This document shows positions 8,687 through 18,001 of a stretch of 64,000 bases of DNA, in pieces. A program made the position numbers and the translations under genes. The stretch comes from Pseudoalteromonas shioyasakiensis (GTDB taxonomy: Bacteria; Pseudomonadota; Gammaproteobacteria; Enterobacterales; Alteromonadaceae): assembly GCF_024518675.1 (NCBI RefSeq), contig NZ_JANIGL010000001.1:1231332-1295331 (forward strand). Reading direction: 5' to 3'. The notes under the pieces are model-generated. The model had not been told where the DNA came from, searched no databases, and saw nothing but the letters and a program-made list of their open reading frames with translations. How positions within the stretch are numbered: the first letter of the stretch is position 1; each line of letters starts with the position of its first letter.

Positions 8687-9595
8687 TTAAACGCCTAATT
8701 TCCAATAATCCAAATACCTCGGTCCAAAGGTGTTCAATAAACTGGCTAAAATTATCAACCCTGTGCCGACAACTTGAAGCCAAGTCATATTGGTATCGTA
8801 AAATAATATTTGAAACAAAAAAGCAAAAATTAGATTCGTGTAGATCAGCGGTGCTAACTCTGAATTTGATGCCACTAAGCGATACGCTTTAGAGCGGTAA
8901 AACTGTGTTGAAGCAGTACTAAAACCAAGCATAATCAGCAAAGTTACAACCCCCCAACTCAACTCGCTCATGTGTATTAAACTTGCCGTATAATTGGGTT
9001 GTGTAAGCGCAAGTACTGGCATAACAATCATAGCTGCAAATGCAAAGCTCCAACCGTTAATTACCATAACAGGTAAGTCCACTTTACTGGCTCGAAACAA
9101 CGCAACTTGCGAGCAGCCATTAAAGAAACCGGCCGCCAACCCGAGTAATAAGTCCCAGCGCCAACTAATTCCTTGTACTGTTATATTTTGAATCACCACG
9201 CCTAAAACCATCAAGGTAAATGTAGGTAGCATTAACCAGCTTAGTTTTGTGCTAAATAATATGCGCTCAATGAACGGAATAAATAGTGGCCCAGTACTGA
9301 ATAACACCACGGCTTCTATCAAACTTAAACGCGATAGTGCCAACATAAAACAGCTTTGACAGCTCGCAATAAATACTGCACGAATAAACAATGGCCGCCA
9401 TTGTTCTTTATTCGGCACAGCCCACTTTGCCAGCATCACAATCAACAACATAATTATGGCGGGAACGAGTAAGCGTAATAATACCAATAAAGCATCATCA
9501 AAATACTCCGTTAACAATTTTGACAACAAGCCATTTATAGATAAAGTAAATGTGGATAACAACATAAATAAACTAGGCTTAAAGTGAAGTGGCAT
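8687..9595 (-). CDS. EamA-family drug/metabolite transporter
   Basis: Inner-membrane protein of 302 aa in the DMT superfamily, with about ten hydrophobic segments arranged as two EamA repeats (roughly residues 8-135 and 150-285). The substrate cannot be told from sequence. It is divergent from a LysR-type regulator 147 bp away, a common arrangement in which the regulator controls the transporter. Its 3' end faces the 6S RNA gene. Confidence 0.82.
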   Translation of the reverse strand: MPLHFKPSLFMLLSTFTLSINGLLSKLLTEYFDDALLVLLRLLVPAIIMLLIVMLAKWAVPNKEQWRPLFIRAVFIASCQSCFMLALSRLSLIEAVVLFSTGPLFIPFIERILFSTKLSWLMLPTFTLMVLGVVIQNITVQGISWRWDLLLGLAAGFFNGCSQVALFRASKVDLPVMVINGWSFAFAAMIVMPVLALTQPNYTASLIHMSELSWGVVTLLIMLGFSTASTQFYRSKAYRLVASNSELAPLIYTNLIFAFLFQILFYDTNMTWLQVVGTGLIILASLLNTFGPRYLDYWKLGV

Positions 9596-9742
9596 AAATT
9601 AAATTCCGAATAGCAAATACTTTTTAAGAGTATTTTCAGCAATATAATGAGTGTGACGGTAATTTAGCTTGAATCTAATTAATAAAAAAGCGAATAATAC
9701 CGCACTAACATGTAAGAAAAACTTAACTATTGGTAATGACAT

Positions 9743-10648
9743 ATGATTAAGAACGTGCCATTAAAATCACTCTATAGCTTTATTGCTGTTGCTGAGTCTA
9801 GCAGTATGGTGCATGCCGCTGAGCAATTGAGTGTTAGTCACTCCGCAGTTAGCCAAGCTATAAAATCATTAGAAGCAAAGCTGAATACTCAATTGTTTAC
9901 CCGCCATGGCCGCACGGTGTCATTAAATTCAGTGGGAAAACGTTATTATCAACGAGTATTACCTGCGATTGAAGAGATCATTGCTGCCAGTCAAGAAGCG
10001 AGTCATAGTCAGCTCTCTCAGCCGTATATTACGTTGAATATGGTAAACTCAATGGCACTGCATTGGTGGATCCCACGAGTGGCACTGTTTCAATCAGCGG
10101 CTCCACAAATTGACGTTCGCTTATCGAATTTAGTCGGTGAATTTGATTTAGAACGCCAAGGTGTTGATGCTGCATTAATCCATGGACATGCTAAAGATTG
10201 GACTAAATACCATTGCGAGAAGCTTGGTGATGATGAGCTAATATTAGTATGTAGCCCACAACTACTTAAGGATACAACCCAAGATATACAGACTATATTT
10301 AATACTTATCCCGCTATTTTTGTAGAAAACCCACGTCGCCTCAATGATTGGCAAGTCTGGTGTGATGCTAAGAAGCTTAAAAAGCCAAAGCAACATAAAA
10401 ACTTAACCTTTAGTATTTCAGTACAAGCTACGCAAGCGGCGATGAGGCAGCTAGGTATTTTAGTCACCCACAAGCAGTTCGTAAAAGATGATATAAAACA
10501 TGGTATGTTGCTACAAATTGATGAGCCAGTATTAAACCCACATCAGCAATTTCATTTCGCCACAACGAAAGCAAAAGCCGAGCAAGATGATGTTTTGCAG
10601 TTAAAAGAGTGGTTAAAAATAGAGTTTACGAAAGGCAATGAATACTAA
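9743..10648 (+). CDS. LysR-family transcriptional regulator
   Basis: A 301-aa LysR-type regulator. The N-terminal winged helix-turn-helix covers about residues 5-64 (AAEQLSVSHSAVSQAIKSLE is the recognition region). The co-inducer domain follows (about 90-295); the pattern resembles the GcvA/AmpR subgroup (TLNMVNSMALHWWIPRV, GVDAALIHG). It probably regulates the divergent EamA transporter and itself, from the 147-bp shared promoter region. The ligand is unknown. Confidence 0.85.
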   Translation: MIKNVPLKSLYSFIAVAESSSMVHAAEQLSVSHSAVSQAIKSLEAKLNTQLFTRHGRTVSLNSVGKRYYQRVLPAIEEIIAASQEASHSQLSQPYITLNMVNSMALHWWIPRVALFQSAAPQIDVRLSNLVGEFDLERQGVDAALIHGHAKDWTKYHCEKLGDDELILVCSPQLLKDTTQDIQTIFNTYPAIFVENPRRLNDWQVWCDAKKLKKPKQHKNLTFSISVQATQAAMRQLGILVTHKQFVKDDIKHGMLLQIDEPVLNPHQQFHFATTKAKAEQDDVLQLKEWLKIEFTKGNEY

Positions 10649-10712
10649 GCGACACTCTAACTATAGCCACTGTAGGTATTTGTTGTGTACATAAACTAAT
10701 TTTTAAGTTGAT

Positions 10713-11207
10713 TTATTTGCTTATTAGTTGGCCATATAAATTCGCATTGTAAAAGCAATCCTCTTTATAAATCGCTTTTTCTAGTAGGGCTTCGTGCTTA
10801 AAGCCAGACTTTAGTAAAACTTTACTTGAGCCTGTATTCCCTTCAAACACAACAGCGTGTAAGCGCACAATATCCGTTGTTGCTTGAACTTGCGCTATTA
10901 GTAATGCCAAGGCTGCAGTCACAATCCCCTGCCCCCAATACTCCTTGGCGAGCCAATAGCCAACCTCTGCCGATTTACAATACTCCAGCTCGCCGGCTAT
11001 AGCACTTACGCAACCAATAAATAAGCCATCTTTTTCAATGGCAAAAATTCCCCCCGCTTTACTGCCAGTCTCAACCCACCAACGAGCATCATCAACCGTG
11101 TAAGGCGATGGTATTTTGGGAGATAAATACCGTTTTACATCGGGGTTATTCAGGTAGTTAATTAGTAAAGCTTGATCTTTTGGTTTGAAATCTCTTAAAC
11201 GTAGCAT
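10713..11207 (-). CDS. GNAT-family N-acetyltransferase (RimJ/RimL type)
   Basis: A 164-aa acetyltransferase. It begins LRLRDFKPKD, has the acetyl-CoA-binding region YWLAKEYWGQGIVTAAL (about residues 83-99) and ends with the NTGSSKVLLKSGF segment (about 123-135) typical of the RimJ/RimL/SpeG-like subgroup. The substrate could be a ribosomal protein N-terminus, an amino group of a small molecule, or something else. It lies 32 bp after a tautomerase-like gene on the same strand. Confidence 0.82.
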   Translation of the reverse strand: MLRLRDFKPKDQALLINYLNNPDVKRYLSPKIPSPYTVDDARWWVETGSKAGGIFAIEKDGLFIGCVSAIAGELEYCKSAEVGYWLAKEYWGQGIVTAALALLIAQVQATTDIVRLHAVVFEGNTGSSKVLLKSGFKHEALLEKAIYKEDCFYNANLYGQLISK

Positions 11208-11239
11208 CGTACTCTTTATATTTAGTATTTATGGAACAC

Positions 11240-11584
11240 TCAAAGCTGGGTTTTATTACAATAGGTCGCTTTTTCAAAGTCATTAATATTCATGGCGATA
11301 TTAGTAACCTTTGGAAACATCTCATTTAATTTAGTTACAACCGCTCTGGATAGCGCCGCTTTTTGCTCTGTAGTTCGTCCTTGCATTATATAGGTGAATA
11401 CGTGAATAAACTCGTTTTCTTCATTCCCTACCAAGTAATGATTATATGGGTTTACTCTAATCTTTATCTCACTTTCAATAAATAAGCCTGTACTGTTAGC
11501 AATCTTATGTATCGCCTTATTGATAGTCACTTCATCATGCACGTCTAAAACAGAACTAGCACAATCAATTACAAAATGAGGCAT
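11240..11584 (-). CDS. 5-carboxymethyl-2-hydroxymuconate isomerase-like protein (tautomerase superfamily)
   Basis: A 114-aa protein that starts MPHFVIDCA, so Pro2 would be the N-terminal catalytic proline after Met removal, as in the CHMI family (HpaF). Later segments (NEFIHVFTYIMQGRTTEQK) also fit HpaF. No other homoprotocatechuate-degradation gene is nearby, so the physiological substrate is uncertain and the enzyme may act on something else. Same strand as its neighbours, 32 bp from each. Confidence 0.75.
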   Translation of the reverse strand: MPHFVIDCASSVLDVHDEVTINKAIHKIANSTGLFIESEIKIRVNPYNHYLVGNEENEFIHVFTYIMQGRTTEQKAALSRAVVTKLNEMFPKVTNIAMNINDFEKATYCNKTQL

Positions 11585-11616
11585 TAAAATCTCCTTTCTG
11601 GTTGATAAAAAAACAC

Positions 11617-12084
11617 CTACTGATGGTATTTACGTATCATCACTATCTTTCCTTCTTCTACTTCAATAACATCCATAATAGTCTGGCTATATTCTATAGG
11701 TTGCTGGTTTTGCGGGTGAATACCTTTAGCATGATGACTATAACGGATTGCAAAGCCTGAGTTATTAAAAATAAATGTGTCGAGCAGTTTAGCTTCGTAC
11801 TCGGTGTGAGCAGCTAAGTAAAATGTCATACCTTTACGCATGTTTTCTTTACCGTCAGGTGCGCGGGTATCATCGGGTTGGAATGGAATATGTTGACTAC
11901 CCACATCCTCACTTAATAATGCCAAAAACGCTTCTATCTCTTTATGTGTCGCGCTCGGCGCTTGAGTCGCGACCATCGTTGAAAAGTATTGTTGTGCGAG
12001 CGTTTCAAGCTCTTTATTTGCAGCCAAAACACTGGCCGACATACACATTAAAGCCACTGAAAATATAGCTGTTATTTTTTTCAT
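11617..12084 (-). CDS. Exported SnoaL/NTF2-like protein
   Basis: A signal peptide (MKKITAIFSVALMCMSASVLA) is followed by a cone-shaped NTF2-like fold of about 130 aa: a helical first half (LETLAQQYFSTMVA...), a MRKGMTFYLAAHTEYEAKLLDTF segment in the middle, and terminal strands ending EVEEGKIVMIRKYH. The family includes both enzymes and ligand binders, so no function is assigned. I chose ATG 12084 because GGAG lies 6 nt upstream; an ATG at 12096 is in frame but would place that site inside the gene. Confidence 0.65.
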   Translation of the reverse strand: MKKITAIFSVALMCMSASVLAANKELETLAQQYFSTMVATQAPSATHKEIEAFLALLSEDVGSQHIPFQPDDTRAPDGKENMRKGMTFYLAAHTEYEAKLLDTFIFNNSGFAIRYSHHAKGIHPQNQQPIEYSQTIMDVIEVEEGKIVMIRKYHQ

Positions 12085-12151
12085 CAGGCACTCCATTGTT
12101 TAAATTACATACGCCATATAAACAACAAACAAATGAAATGTATAGCTTTAT

Positions 12152-12589
12152 TTAAAAAAGCAGATCTGTAAGGTAAAAACTAGCACTAATATAGAGAAAA
12201 TTAATGAAGGCTCTAACCGGCATTGAAAAATGAGTAAATACTAACTTTAACTTAAGACTTAGCAACGCGCACACTGCCATTAAGCTAAACCAGGGAGTAA
12301 AGAAGCACAGTAGCTTCCATTTTATTAGCATGACGGCTGAATCATGTAATGCCCCACTGACTGCAAAGGTGATGATCACTGCACACCAATGAGGCACAAA
12401 TGACGATACTGGTTTCATCACATAACGCGACAAATAGTAGCTCCAGATCGGATTCCAATAGCGCCAAAACAAATAAAAGGATGGCGCACCAAATGAACGC
12501 TTAAGCATTGCACTTAATGAGCCTGAAGCACCTAGTGCTACACCTGTACGCTTTTTCACATATTGAGTAAGCGTAATATGATTAGACAT
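12152..12589 (-). CDS. Small multi-pass membrane protein, MBOAT-like fragment
   Basis: A 145-aa, strongly hydrophobic protein with about three membrane segments. The pieces YLFWRYWNPIWSYYLSRYV and TFAVSGALHD resemble the conserved FWRRWH...L..Y and SG-WHG signatures of membrane-bound O-acyltransferases, with the His in SGALHD at the place of the catalytic His. MBOAT enzymes are usually three times longer, so this is either a small relative or a remnant. It sits 26 bp after a DUF4019-like gene on the same strand. Low confidence in family, high confidence that it is a gene. Confidence 0.5.
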   Translation of the reverse strand: MSNHITLTQYVKKRTGVALGASGSLSAMLKRSFGAPSFYLFWRYWNPIWSYYLSRYVMKPVSSFVPHWCAVIITFAVSGALHDSAVMLIKWKLLCFFTPWFSLMAVCALLSLKLKLVFTHFSMPVRAFINFLYISASFYLTDLLF

Positions 12590-12615
12590 ATTGATTACCT
12601 AATTGATTACATAAA

Positions 12616-13014
12616 CTATTGAATAAAATAACCAATTACTAACCATTGTTGATCCGACTTTTTTAAAGTCACTGTTTCCGTCGACTTTGGTCTATTAGCA
12701 AAGTCAGTATTAAATTGCAGTAAAACATACTCACCTTTTGGTAACTGTGGCAGCGAGTCAAAGGCTTTACGATTTACTTGCTCACGGGATTCGACATCAC
12801 CTAGGGGTGTTCGGACTTCACCGAGTTTTGATACCCAAAGCTCTTGGCTTACATTTTCTTTAAAGAATGCATCACTTTGCTGCCAACTAAATGCGTAATC
12901 ACCACTATCGACAACAGCTAACCACTGTTTAGCAACAGGTTGCTCTTCGTTGGCATACAGGTTAAACGTTACAACAACCATAAGGAAAAACATAATACAG
13001 TGCTTTCTCATCAT
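12616..13014 (-). CDS. Exported DUF4019-like protein
   Basis: A 132-aa protein with an N-terminal signal (MRKHCIMFFLMVVVTFNLYA). The rest fits DUF4019: AKQWLAVVDSGDYAFSWQQ at the start, then R..LG, then LPKGEYVLLQFNTDF and a C-terminal WLVIGYFIQ. Proteins of this type are periplasmic and of unknown function. AAGGAG lies just before two adjacent ATG codons at 13014 and 13011; the second has the better spacing. It is probably co-transcribed with the membrane protein downstream. Confidence 0.7.
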   Translation of the reverse strand: MMRKHCIMFFLMVVVTFNLYANEEQPVAKQWLAVVDSGDYAFSWQQSDAFFKENVSQELWVSKLGEVRTPLGDVESREQVNRKAFDSLPQLPKGEYVLLQFNTDFANRPKSTETVTLKKSDQQWLVIGYFIQ

Positions 13015-13105
13015 AACTCCTTGTTAAAAATTAGCAGCTCCAGCCTACTAAAGAGTGGTTAATTATAAAAGCATAATTTATGAACTTTACTCTCGCTAAC
13101 TTTAC

Positions 13106-15532
13106 TCACATCCTACTTTTTACTTTATTAGTGGCAACACTGTTTGCTGGATCATCCGGCCAAAAGTGCTTTGGGTAGCGTCCTTTCATTTCTTTTTGCA
13201 CTTCACGATAACTGGTTGCCCAAAAATGGGCTAAATCTTGAGTCAGTTGTAATGAGCGTTTCCCCGGTGATAATAACTCCATCAATAATGGCAACTTACC
13301 TTGTGCAAGTACAGGTGATGTTGTCATGCCGTAGACTTCTTGCATACGCACACTGAGTTTTGCTGGGCCGTCCAGTTGATAATTTATCTTAATGTTTGAA
13401 CCGCTCGGTACATTTAAACGCAGCGGTAACAGTGCTTTAAGTGCTGTTTGTTGTTGCCAATCAAAACAATTTTGCAGCGCCTCAAAGTAGTTAAACTTTT
13501 TAAGCTGTTCAAGGGTTTTAATATCTTGTAAATATACCCCAAGCCAAGTATCTGCTTGGTCAATAAGTGACTGCTCTGTAACAAGCGGAAACTGCTCAGG
13601 TAAAAGTTTGTAAGCCAAACTCATGCGAATAAGTAATTGCTGGGCATCAGTTTGCTCGTTAAAAAGTGCAAAGCCGTGTTTTTTAAATAAGTTAAGCCAT
13701 GCTTTTGCACGCTCACTTTTATCAAGTTTATATTTGCTTGGTTGGCTGGTAACAGTGATTGCTCCAAGCTTTACTTCATCTTGATGGATAAAGCGCGCCG
13801 CTTTTTCATCAAACTCACAACGGGTTTGCTCGCTAAATAAATGCGGCAAGTAGTGTTGCAATTCATATGGGTCAACGGGTGTTGCGGCAAATATTCGTCC
13901 ACCTTTATGGCCGCCAAGCGAAGCAATCGCTATGTAATCATCATTGTGCCAATAATCATTATTAACTTCAGCGCCAGCGCCATTGCTAAGTAAGTAGCCA
14001 CTGCCGCGCTTTTTGGCAATGCGATCGGGGTAAGCAAGTGCCACCAGCACGGCTAAATATTCGGTCTTTAGCTCACCTTGATCACCACTTACCTTTAAAC
14101 GATTTTGCCAATATTTTAACTGCTGTTTAAATACTGGATGAGGCCGCTGCTGCATACTATGCAAAGCGACATTAAGATCGGCAGCACAATTAATACGACT
14201 TTCTAATAAAGCGACTAAATATATAGCCAAATGGTAAATACCAGTATTTTGCGATTCTAACTGCTGGGCTTTTAACAGCATATGCGCCAAGCGAATATCA
14301 GCACCAAATGCCAACATCTGGCTACCTAAACTAGATAGCTTTCCTTTACTATCAACCGCTTCTAGCATTTTTAGTAAAATTAGCGCTTGGCTGCTTTGCT
14401 GCTCGGTTGGCTTATCCAGTAATGTTAGCTCGTTGATATTAGCGCCCCAGAGCTTTGCCTCAAGCATGAGCTGGCTGATATCTGAAGTGAGAATTTCAGG
14501 ACTGTCGTGGCTATTACGTCGCTCAAATGTTTGCTTTGAACCCAGCCTGTAAACAACGCCTGGCTCAACACGACCTGCACGCCCTGCCCGCTGTACAGCA
14601 GATGAGCGGGAAATACTCTGTGTGGTGAGCTCTGTGACTCCAGTTTTTAAATTAAAGCTCGCAGCACGGCGTTTGCCACTATCAACAACAATGCGAATGC
14701 CTTCAATGGTTAAACTGGTTTCCGCCACATTGGTAGTTAGCACTACTTTACGCTTGCCTTTTGCCGCTGGGGCTATTGCCGCTTGTTGCTGGTTTTTATC
14801 TTGCTCGCCAAATAGAGTAAAGACCTCACAATCTGCAGGTAAATCATTAAGCGCTTGTTGAACACGCACTATTTCACGTTGTCCTGGTAAAAACACCAGC
14901 GCGCTACCTGTTTGCTCGATCAGTGCTTGTTTTATAATGTTTGGAATTTCATCTAGCCAACGACTTTCATCTTTTAATGGTATGTAGACTTCATCAATTG
15001 GGAAGCTTCGCCCTTGTGATTGTACTACTGGGCATTGAAAAAATGCTGCAAAGCGCTCACTATCAAGAGTTGCTGACATCAGTAGGATAGTTAAATCTTC
15101 TCGCAGTGCAGCTTGTGTTTCGAGTGCAAAAGCCAAGGACGTATCGGCTGCGATAGAGCGTTCATGAAACTCATCAAATATCACTAAGTCGACACCGGTT
15201 AATTCAGGATCATTTTGCAGCATGCGGGTCAGCATGCCCTCGGTGACAATTTCAAGTTGTGTATTTTTGCTAACTTTACTTTCACCACGAATGCGTAAAC
15301 CTACACTCTGGCCGACAGGCTCACTTTGGCAACTAGCTAAGTAGTTAGCAATATTTCGTGCTGCAAGACGGCGCGGCTCAAGCATAACGATTCGTTTAAA
15401 ATACCCATCACGTATTAAGTTTAGTGGCAACCACGTTGACTTACCCGCACCTGGAGGTGCTTGCAGTAATGTAATTGGATGATCGTGTAAGGCTGAAATT
15501 AGCGCAGAATAAATATCTTTTACTGGTAACAC
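13106..15532 (-). CDS. hrpB: ATP-dependent helicase HrpB
   Basis: DEAH-type helicase of 808 aa, near the family's usual length. Walker A is APPGAGKST (about residues 25-33), the Walker B box is DEFH (FDEFHERS, about 120), motif III is SAT, and the helicase C-terminal part has TNVAETSLTI and QRAGRAGR. The HA2 domain and the HrpB-specific C-terminal region ending around KGRYPKHFWPDDP are present. E. coli HrpB has no firmly assigned role. The start is GTG. The gene follows fliJ on the same strand, but an 81-bp AT-rich gap with two TATAAT-like hexamers suggests its own promoter. Confidence 0.93.
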   Translation of the reverse strand: MLPVKDIYSALISALHDHPITLLQAPPGAGKSTWLPLNLIRDGYFKRIVMLEPRRLAARNIANYLASCQSEPVGQSVGLRIRGESKVSKNTQLEIVTEGMLTRMLQNDPELTGVDLVIFDEFHERSIAADTSLAFALETQAALREDLTILLMSATLDSERFAAFFQCPVVQSQGRSFPIDEVYIPLKDESRWLDEIPNIIKQALIEQTGSALVFLPGQREIVRVQQALNDLPADCEVFTLFGEQDKNQQQAAIAPAAKGKRKVVLTTNVAETSLTIEGIRIVVDSGKRRAASFNLKTGVTELTTQSISRSSAVQRAGRAGRVEPGVVYRLGSKQTFERRNSHDSPEILTSDISQLMLEAKLWGANINELTLLDKPTEQQSSQALILLKMLEAVDSKGKLSSLGSQMLAFGADIRLAHMLLKAQQLESQNTGIYHLAIYLVALLESRINCAADLNVALHSMQQRPHPVFKQQLKYWQNRLKVSGDQGELKTEYLAVLVALAYPDRIAKKRGSGYLLSNGAGAEVNNDYWHNDDYIAIASLGGHKGGRIFAATPVDPYELQHYLPHLFSEQTRCEFDEKAARFIHQDEVKLGAITVTSQPSKYKLDKSERAKAWLNLFKKHGFALFNEQTDAQQLLIRMSLAYKLLPEQFPLVTEQSLIDQADTWLGVYLQDIKTLEQLKKFNYFEALQNCFDWQQQTALKALLPLRLNVPSGSNIKINYQLDGPAKLSVRMQEVYGMTTSPVLAQGKLPLLMELLSPGKRSLQLTQDLAHFWATSYREVQKEMKGRYPKHFWPDDPANSVATNKVKSRM

Positions 15533-15613
15533 TGATGCTCGTACGGGCTATTCTTTTGACAATATTATAGCTTAGTTAGTAAATTATAATACCTTAGCAT
15601 AATCGGCTAATCC

Positions 15614-16033
15614 CTAATCGCTCATCTTTTGACGAATATAAGCTTGGCTTACCATTTCATCGAGCTGTTTATTCTCTTGTGTTTGCTGCTGTCGCTGTAA
15701 GCTAATGTGGCGATTATTTACTATACCTTCAATACCTTTGGTAAACGACATTTGCTTTAAACAGGCTCGCTGCTGGCGATGTTCATCATTTTTTGATTGG
15801 CTGATAAGCTCAGTTTGCTGATGTGATAAATTTGCTAATATCGCTTTCATACCAGAAAGGTTTTGCAGCCCTAATGACGATTGCATATTTATATTCTTAT
15901 CCATACTATCAATATGCTGTTGTAGGCGTTGTAGTCGCTGCTGTTCTTGTAAACTACGCTGCTGAAGTTGTGACTGCTTTGCTAACATTTGCTCAAGCTT
16001 ATCTTTTTGCATATTTTTAAATTTAGCTAACAT
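15614..16033 (-). CDS. fliJ: Lateral flagellar FliJ-like export chaperone
   Basis: A 139-aa protein, almost entirely helical and rich in Gln, Lys and Leu, predicted as a coiled-coil hairpin. In the flagellar type III export system FliJ sits in the FliI ATPase ring and couples it to FlhA. Sequence similarity is low, as usual for FliJ; the call rests on size, coiled coil and position. It overlaps fliI by 11 bp and is the last gene of the motY-lafK-fliEFGHIJ operon. Confidence 0.8.
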   Translation of the reverse strand: MLAKFKNMQKDKLEQMLAKQSQLQQRSLQEQQRLQRLQQHIDSMDKNINMQSSLGLQNLSGMKAILANLSHQQTELISQSKNDEHRQQRACLKQMSFTKGIEGIVNNRHISLQRQQQTQENKQLDEMVSQAYIRQKMSD

Positions 16034-17375
16034 TCACTTTTCCCATTATTTGCTGTAGCTGTATCGCGGAATCTGAAAAACTAATTTTTTCATTGAGCGT
16101 TTGACATAAAAAGGACTCTATTTGTGGATAGAGATTAACCGCCGCATCCATTTCTGGATCTTTACCTGCTTGGTAAGCGCCTAGAGGAATTAACTCGTGA
16201 ACTTGCAAATAACGACTATATAGTTTTTTTAACAAATAACAGTGTTGTAATTGATCAGGCTCGACAATGTTAGGCATAACACGACTAATTGAAGCACCAA
16301 TATTAATTGCAGGATAGTGACCTTTCTCTGCTAATGAGCGATCTAAAACTATATGGCCATCTAAAATAGCACGGGCATTATCAGCGATTGGATCTTGCTG
16401 ATCATCACCTTCTGCAAGCACCGTATATATAGCAGTCATCGACCCTTGACTTTGCTCACTATTACCTGAGCTTTCAACTAACTGAGTTAACTTACTGTAC
16501 ACAGAAGGTGGGTAGCCTTTAGAGGCCGGTAACTCACCTACTGATAGCCCTATTTCACGCTGGGCTTGAGCATAACGAGTGAGCGAGTCCATAAGTAACA
16601 GTACATTAAGGTTTTGGTCTCTAAAATAAGCAGCTAACTTGTGGCTTTGTTCTGCTGCTTTTACACGTAATAAAGGTGAATCATCAGCGGGAGATGCAAT
16701 CACAATTGCTTTTTTAAGCCCTTGTTTACCCAAGCTTTGTTCAATAAACTCCTTAACCTCCCAGCCTCGCTCACCAACAAGTGCAACAATAACAACATCC
16801 GCTGAAGTAAAACGCGTCATCATCCCAAGCAGTTTACTTTTACCTACTCCTGAGCCTGCAAATAAACCCAGTCGCTGCCCTTTACCAACAGTAAATAAAC
16901 TATTGATAGCTCTGATACCAACATCCAGTGGCTCAGTTACACCTCTGCGATCTAATGGGCTTAATGGTGTACTTTTAACTAATTTAGTTTGGTTGTGCTC
17001 TTTCTCACGAGTAATATTTCCTAGCAAATCTATTGGGTTCATTTGCGCATCAAAAACTCGGCCTAATAAGCGCTCATCAATACAAATAGACGGTGCTTGC
17101 GTTGCTACTCGGACTCGTGCACCAGCATATAAATCTTCCACTTTATTAAGTGGCATTAAATACGCTTCTTTTTCATGAAAACCAATGACTTCAACGTCGT
17201 ACCATACACCATCAATGCTTTCGACCTGATATTTACGACCCATCGCAAATAAGCCACCGATGGCTGTTAGCGTCAGCCCATTTACGCGCACTAAACGTCC
17301 GTAACTTTGCAATAACGGTGGTGTTGGAAGCTCATTGGCAGCTTTGATTAAGCGCTCGTGTAGGGTTTGAATCAT
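16023..17375 (-). CDS. fliI: Lateral flagellum-specific export ATPase FliI
   Basis: ATPase of 450 aa, similar to F1-beta. It has Walker A AGSGVGKS (residues 173-180), Walker B LLLMDSLTRYAQAQREIGL, and the ADDSPLLR and GSMTAIYTVLAEGDDQQDP segments typical of FliI/SctN. It works at the cytoplasmic base of the export gate with FliH and FliJ. The gap to fliH is 2 nt. Confidence 0.95.
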   Translation of the reverse strand: MIQTLHERLIKAANELPTPPLLQSYGRLVRVNGLTLTAIGGLFAMGRKYQVESIDGVWYDVEVIGFHEKEAYLMPLNKVEDLYAGARVRVATQAPSICIDERLLGRVFDAQMNPIDLLGNITREKEHNQTKLVKSTPLSPLDRRGVTEPLDVGIRAINSLFTVGKGQRLGLFAGSGVGKSKLLGMMTRFTSADVVIVALVGERGWEVKEFIEQSLGKQGLKKAIVIASPADDSPLLRVKAAEQSHKLAAYFRDQNLNVLLLMDSLTRYAQAQREIGLSVGELPASKGYPPSVYSKLTQLVESSGNSEQSQGSMTAIYTVLAEGDDQQDPIADNARAILDGHIVLDRSLAEKGHYPAINIGASISRVMPNIVEPDQLQHCYLLKKLYSRYLQVHELIPLGAYQAGKDPEMDAAVNLYPQIESFLCQTLNEKISFSDSAIQLQQIMGKVNVS

Positions 17376-17377
17376 AG

Positions 17378-18001
17378 CTAATTGTCCAACAAAGTAGCTG
17401 TTGAATCGGCTAAAATCTCATCGAGCCGTTGTGAAAAAGATAAACTATGCGTTTGCTGGTCCGCAATAAGTTGGACATCTCCTTTACTTAACTGCTGGTC
17501 AAAACTGACTTCTACATTAAGAACTTCTAAGTTAGCACCGGCAAGGCATTCTTCATCAGCTAACGAAAAAATGACCTCTGATACCTTGTCTTTTCCTGCT
17601 AATAGAGTTAACGCTTGTTGAACCAGCTTTACAAGATATTGAGGTTGTTGTTGCAGTTCACAATCGAGGACTTTTTCAGTAACCTTAGTAACAAGCTGAC
17701 AAATAGCTTGATTAATTTCATCTGAATGCAAATCAAGCTGTCGCTGTGACTCATTAAATAATTCATCAAAGCGGGCTATTAATGCTGTTTTATGCTCTGC
17801 TAGTTTTGACTCCATCAAGTTTGCCACTTGCGCTTCAATTTCTTGCTCCATCGCCTCTTTTTGATTAATACTGCCTTGTTTGAGGCCCTCTTTAAAGCCA
17901 CCTTGCCAGCCATACTGCTCAGCTTGCTCTAATCGTTGTTGCAACGTTTGTTGCTGTTCAGCTTTACTTAATTTAGGGAATCGAAACGGCTGGGTCATCA
18001 T
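17378..18001 (-). CDS. fliH: Lateral flagellar assembly protein FliH
   Basis: A 207-aa regulator of the export ATPase. The N-terminal half is Gln/Glu-rich and coiled (about residues 15-75), with a GWQGGFKEGLKQG segment typical of FliH; the C-terminal half matches the FliH/SctL domain (VTEKVLDCELQQQPQYLVKLVQQAL). FliH anchors FliI to the C-ring. It overlaps the fliG stop by 1 nt. Confidence 0.88.
   Translation of the reverse strand: MMTQPFRFPKLSKAEQQQTLQQRLEQAEQYGWQGGFKEGLKQGSINQKEAMEQEIEAQVANLMESKLAEHKTALIARFDELFNESQRQLDLHSDEINQAICQLVTKVTEKVLDCELQQQPQYLVKLVQQALTLLAGKDKVSEVIFSLADEECLAGANLEVLNVEVSFDQQLSKGDVQLIADQQTHSLSFSQRLDEILADSTATLLDN

Noticed and set aside
8620..8892. 90-codon frame on the plus strand across the 6S RNA end and the EamA gene
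   Set aside because: It overlaps the conserved 6S RNA 3' end and lies opposite the EamA transporter gene; no start signal or domain.
16639..17178. Open frame of 179 codons on the plus strand inside fliI
   Set aside because: It lies wholly opposite a strongly conserved gene, is Ser/Pro/Thr-rich as expected for an antisense shadow, and has no ribosome-binding site.
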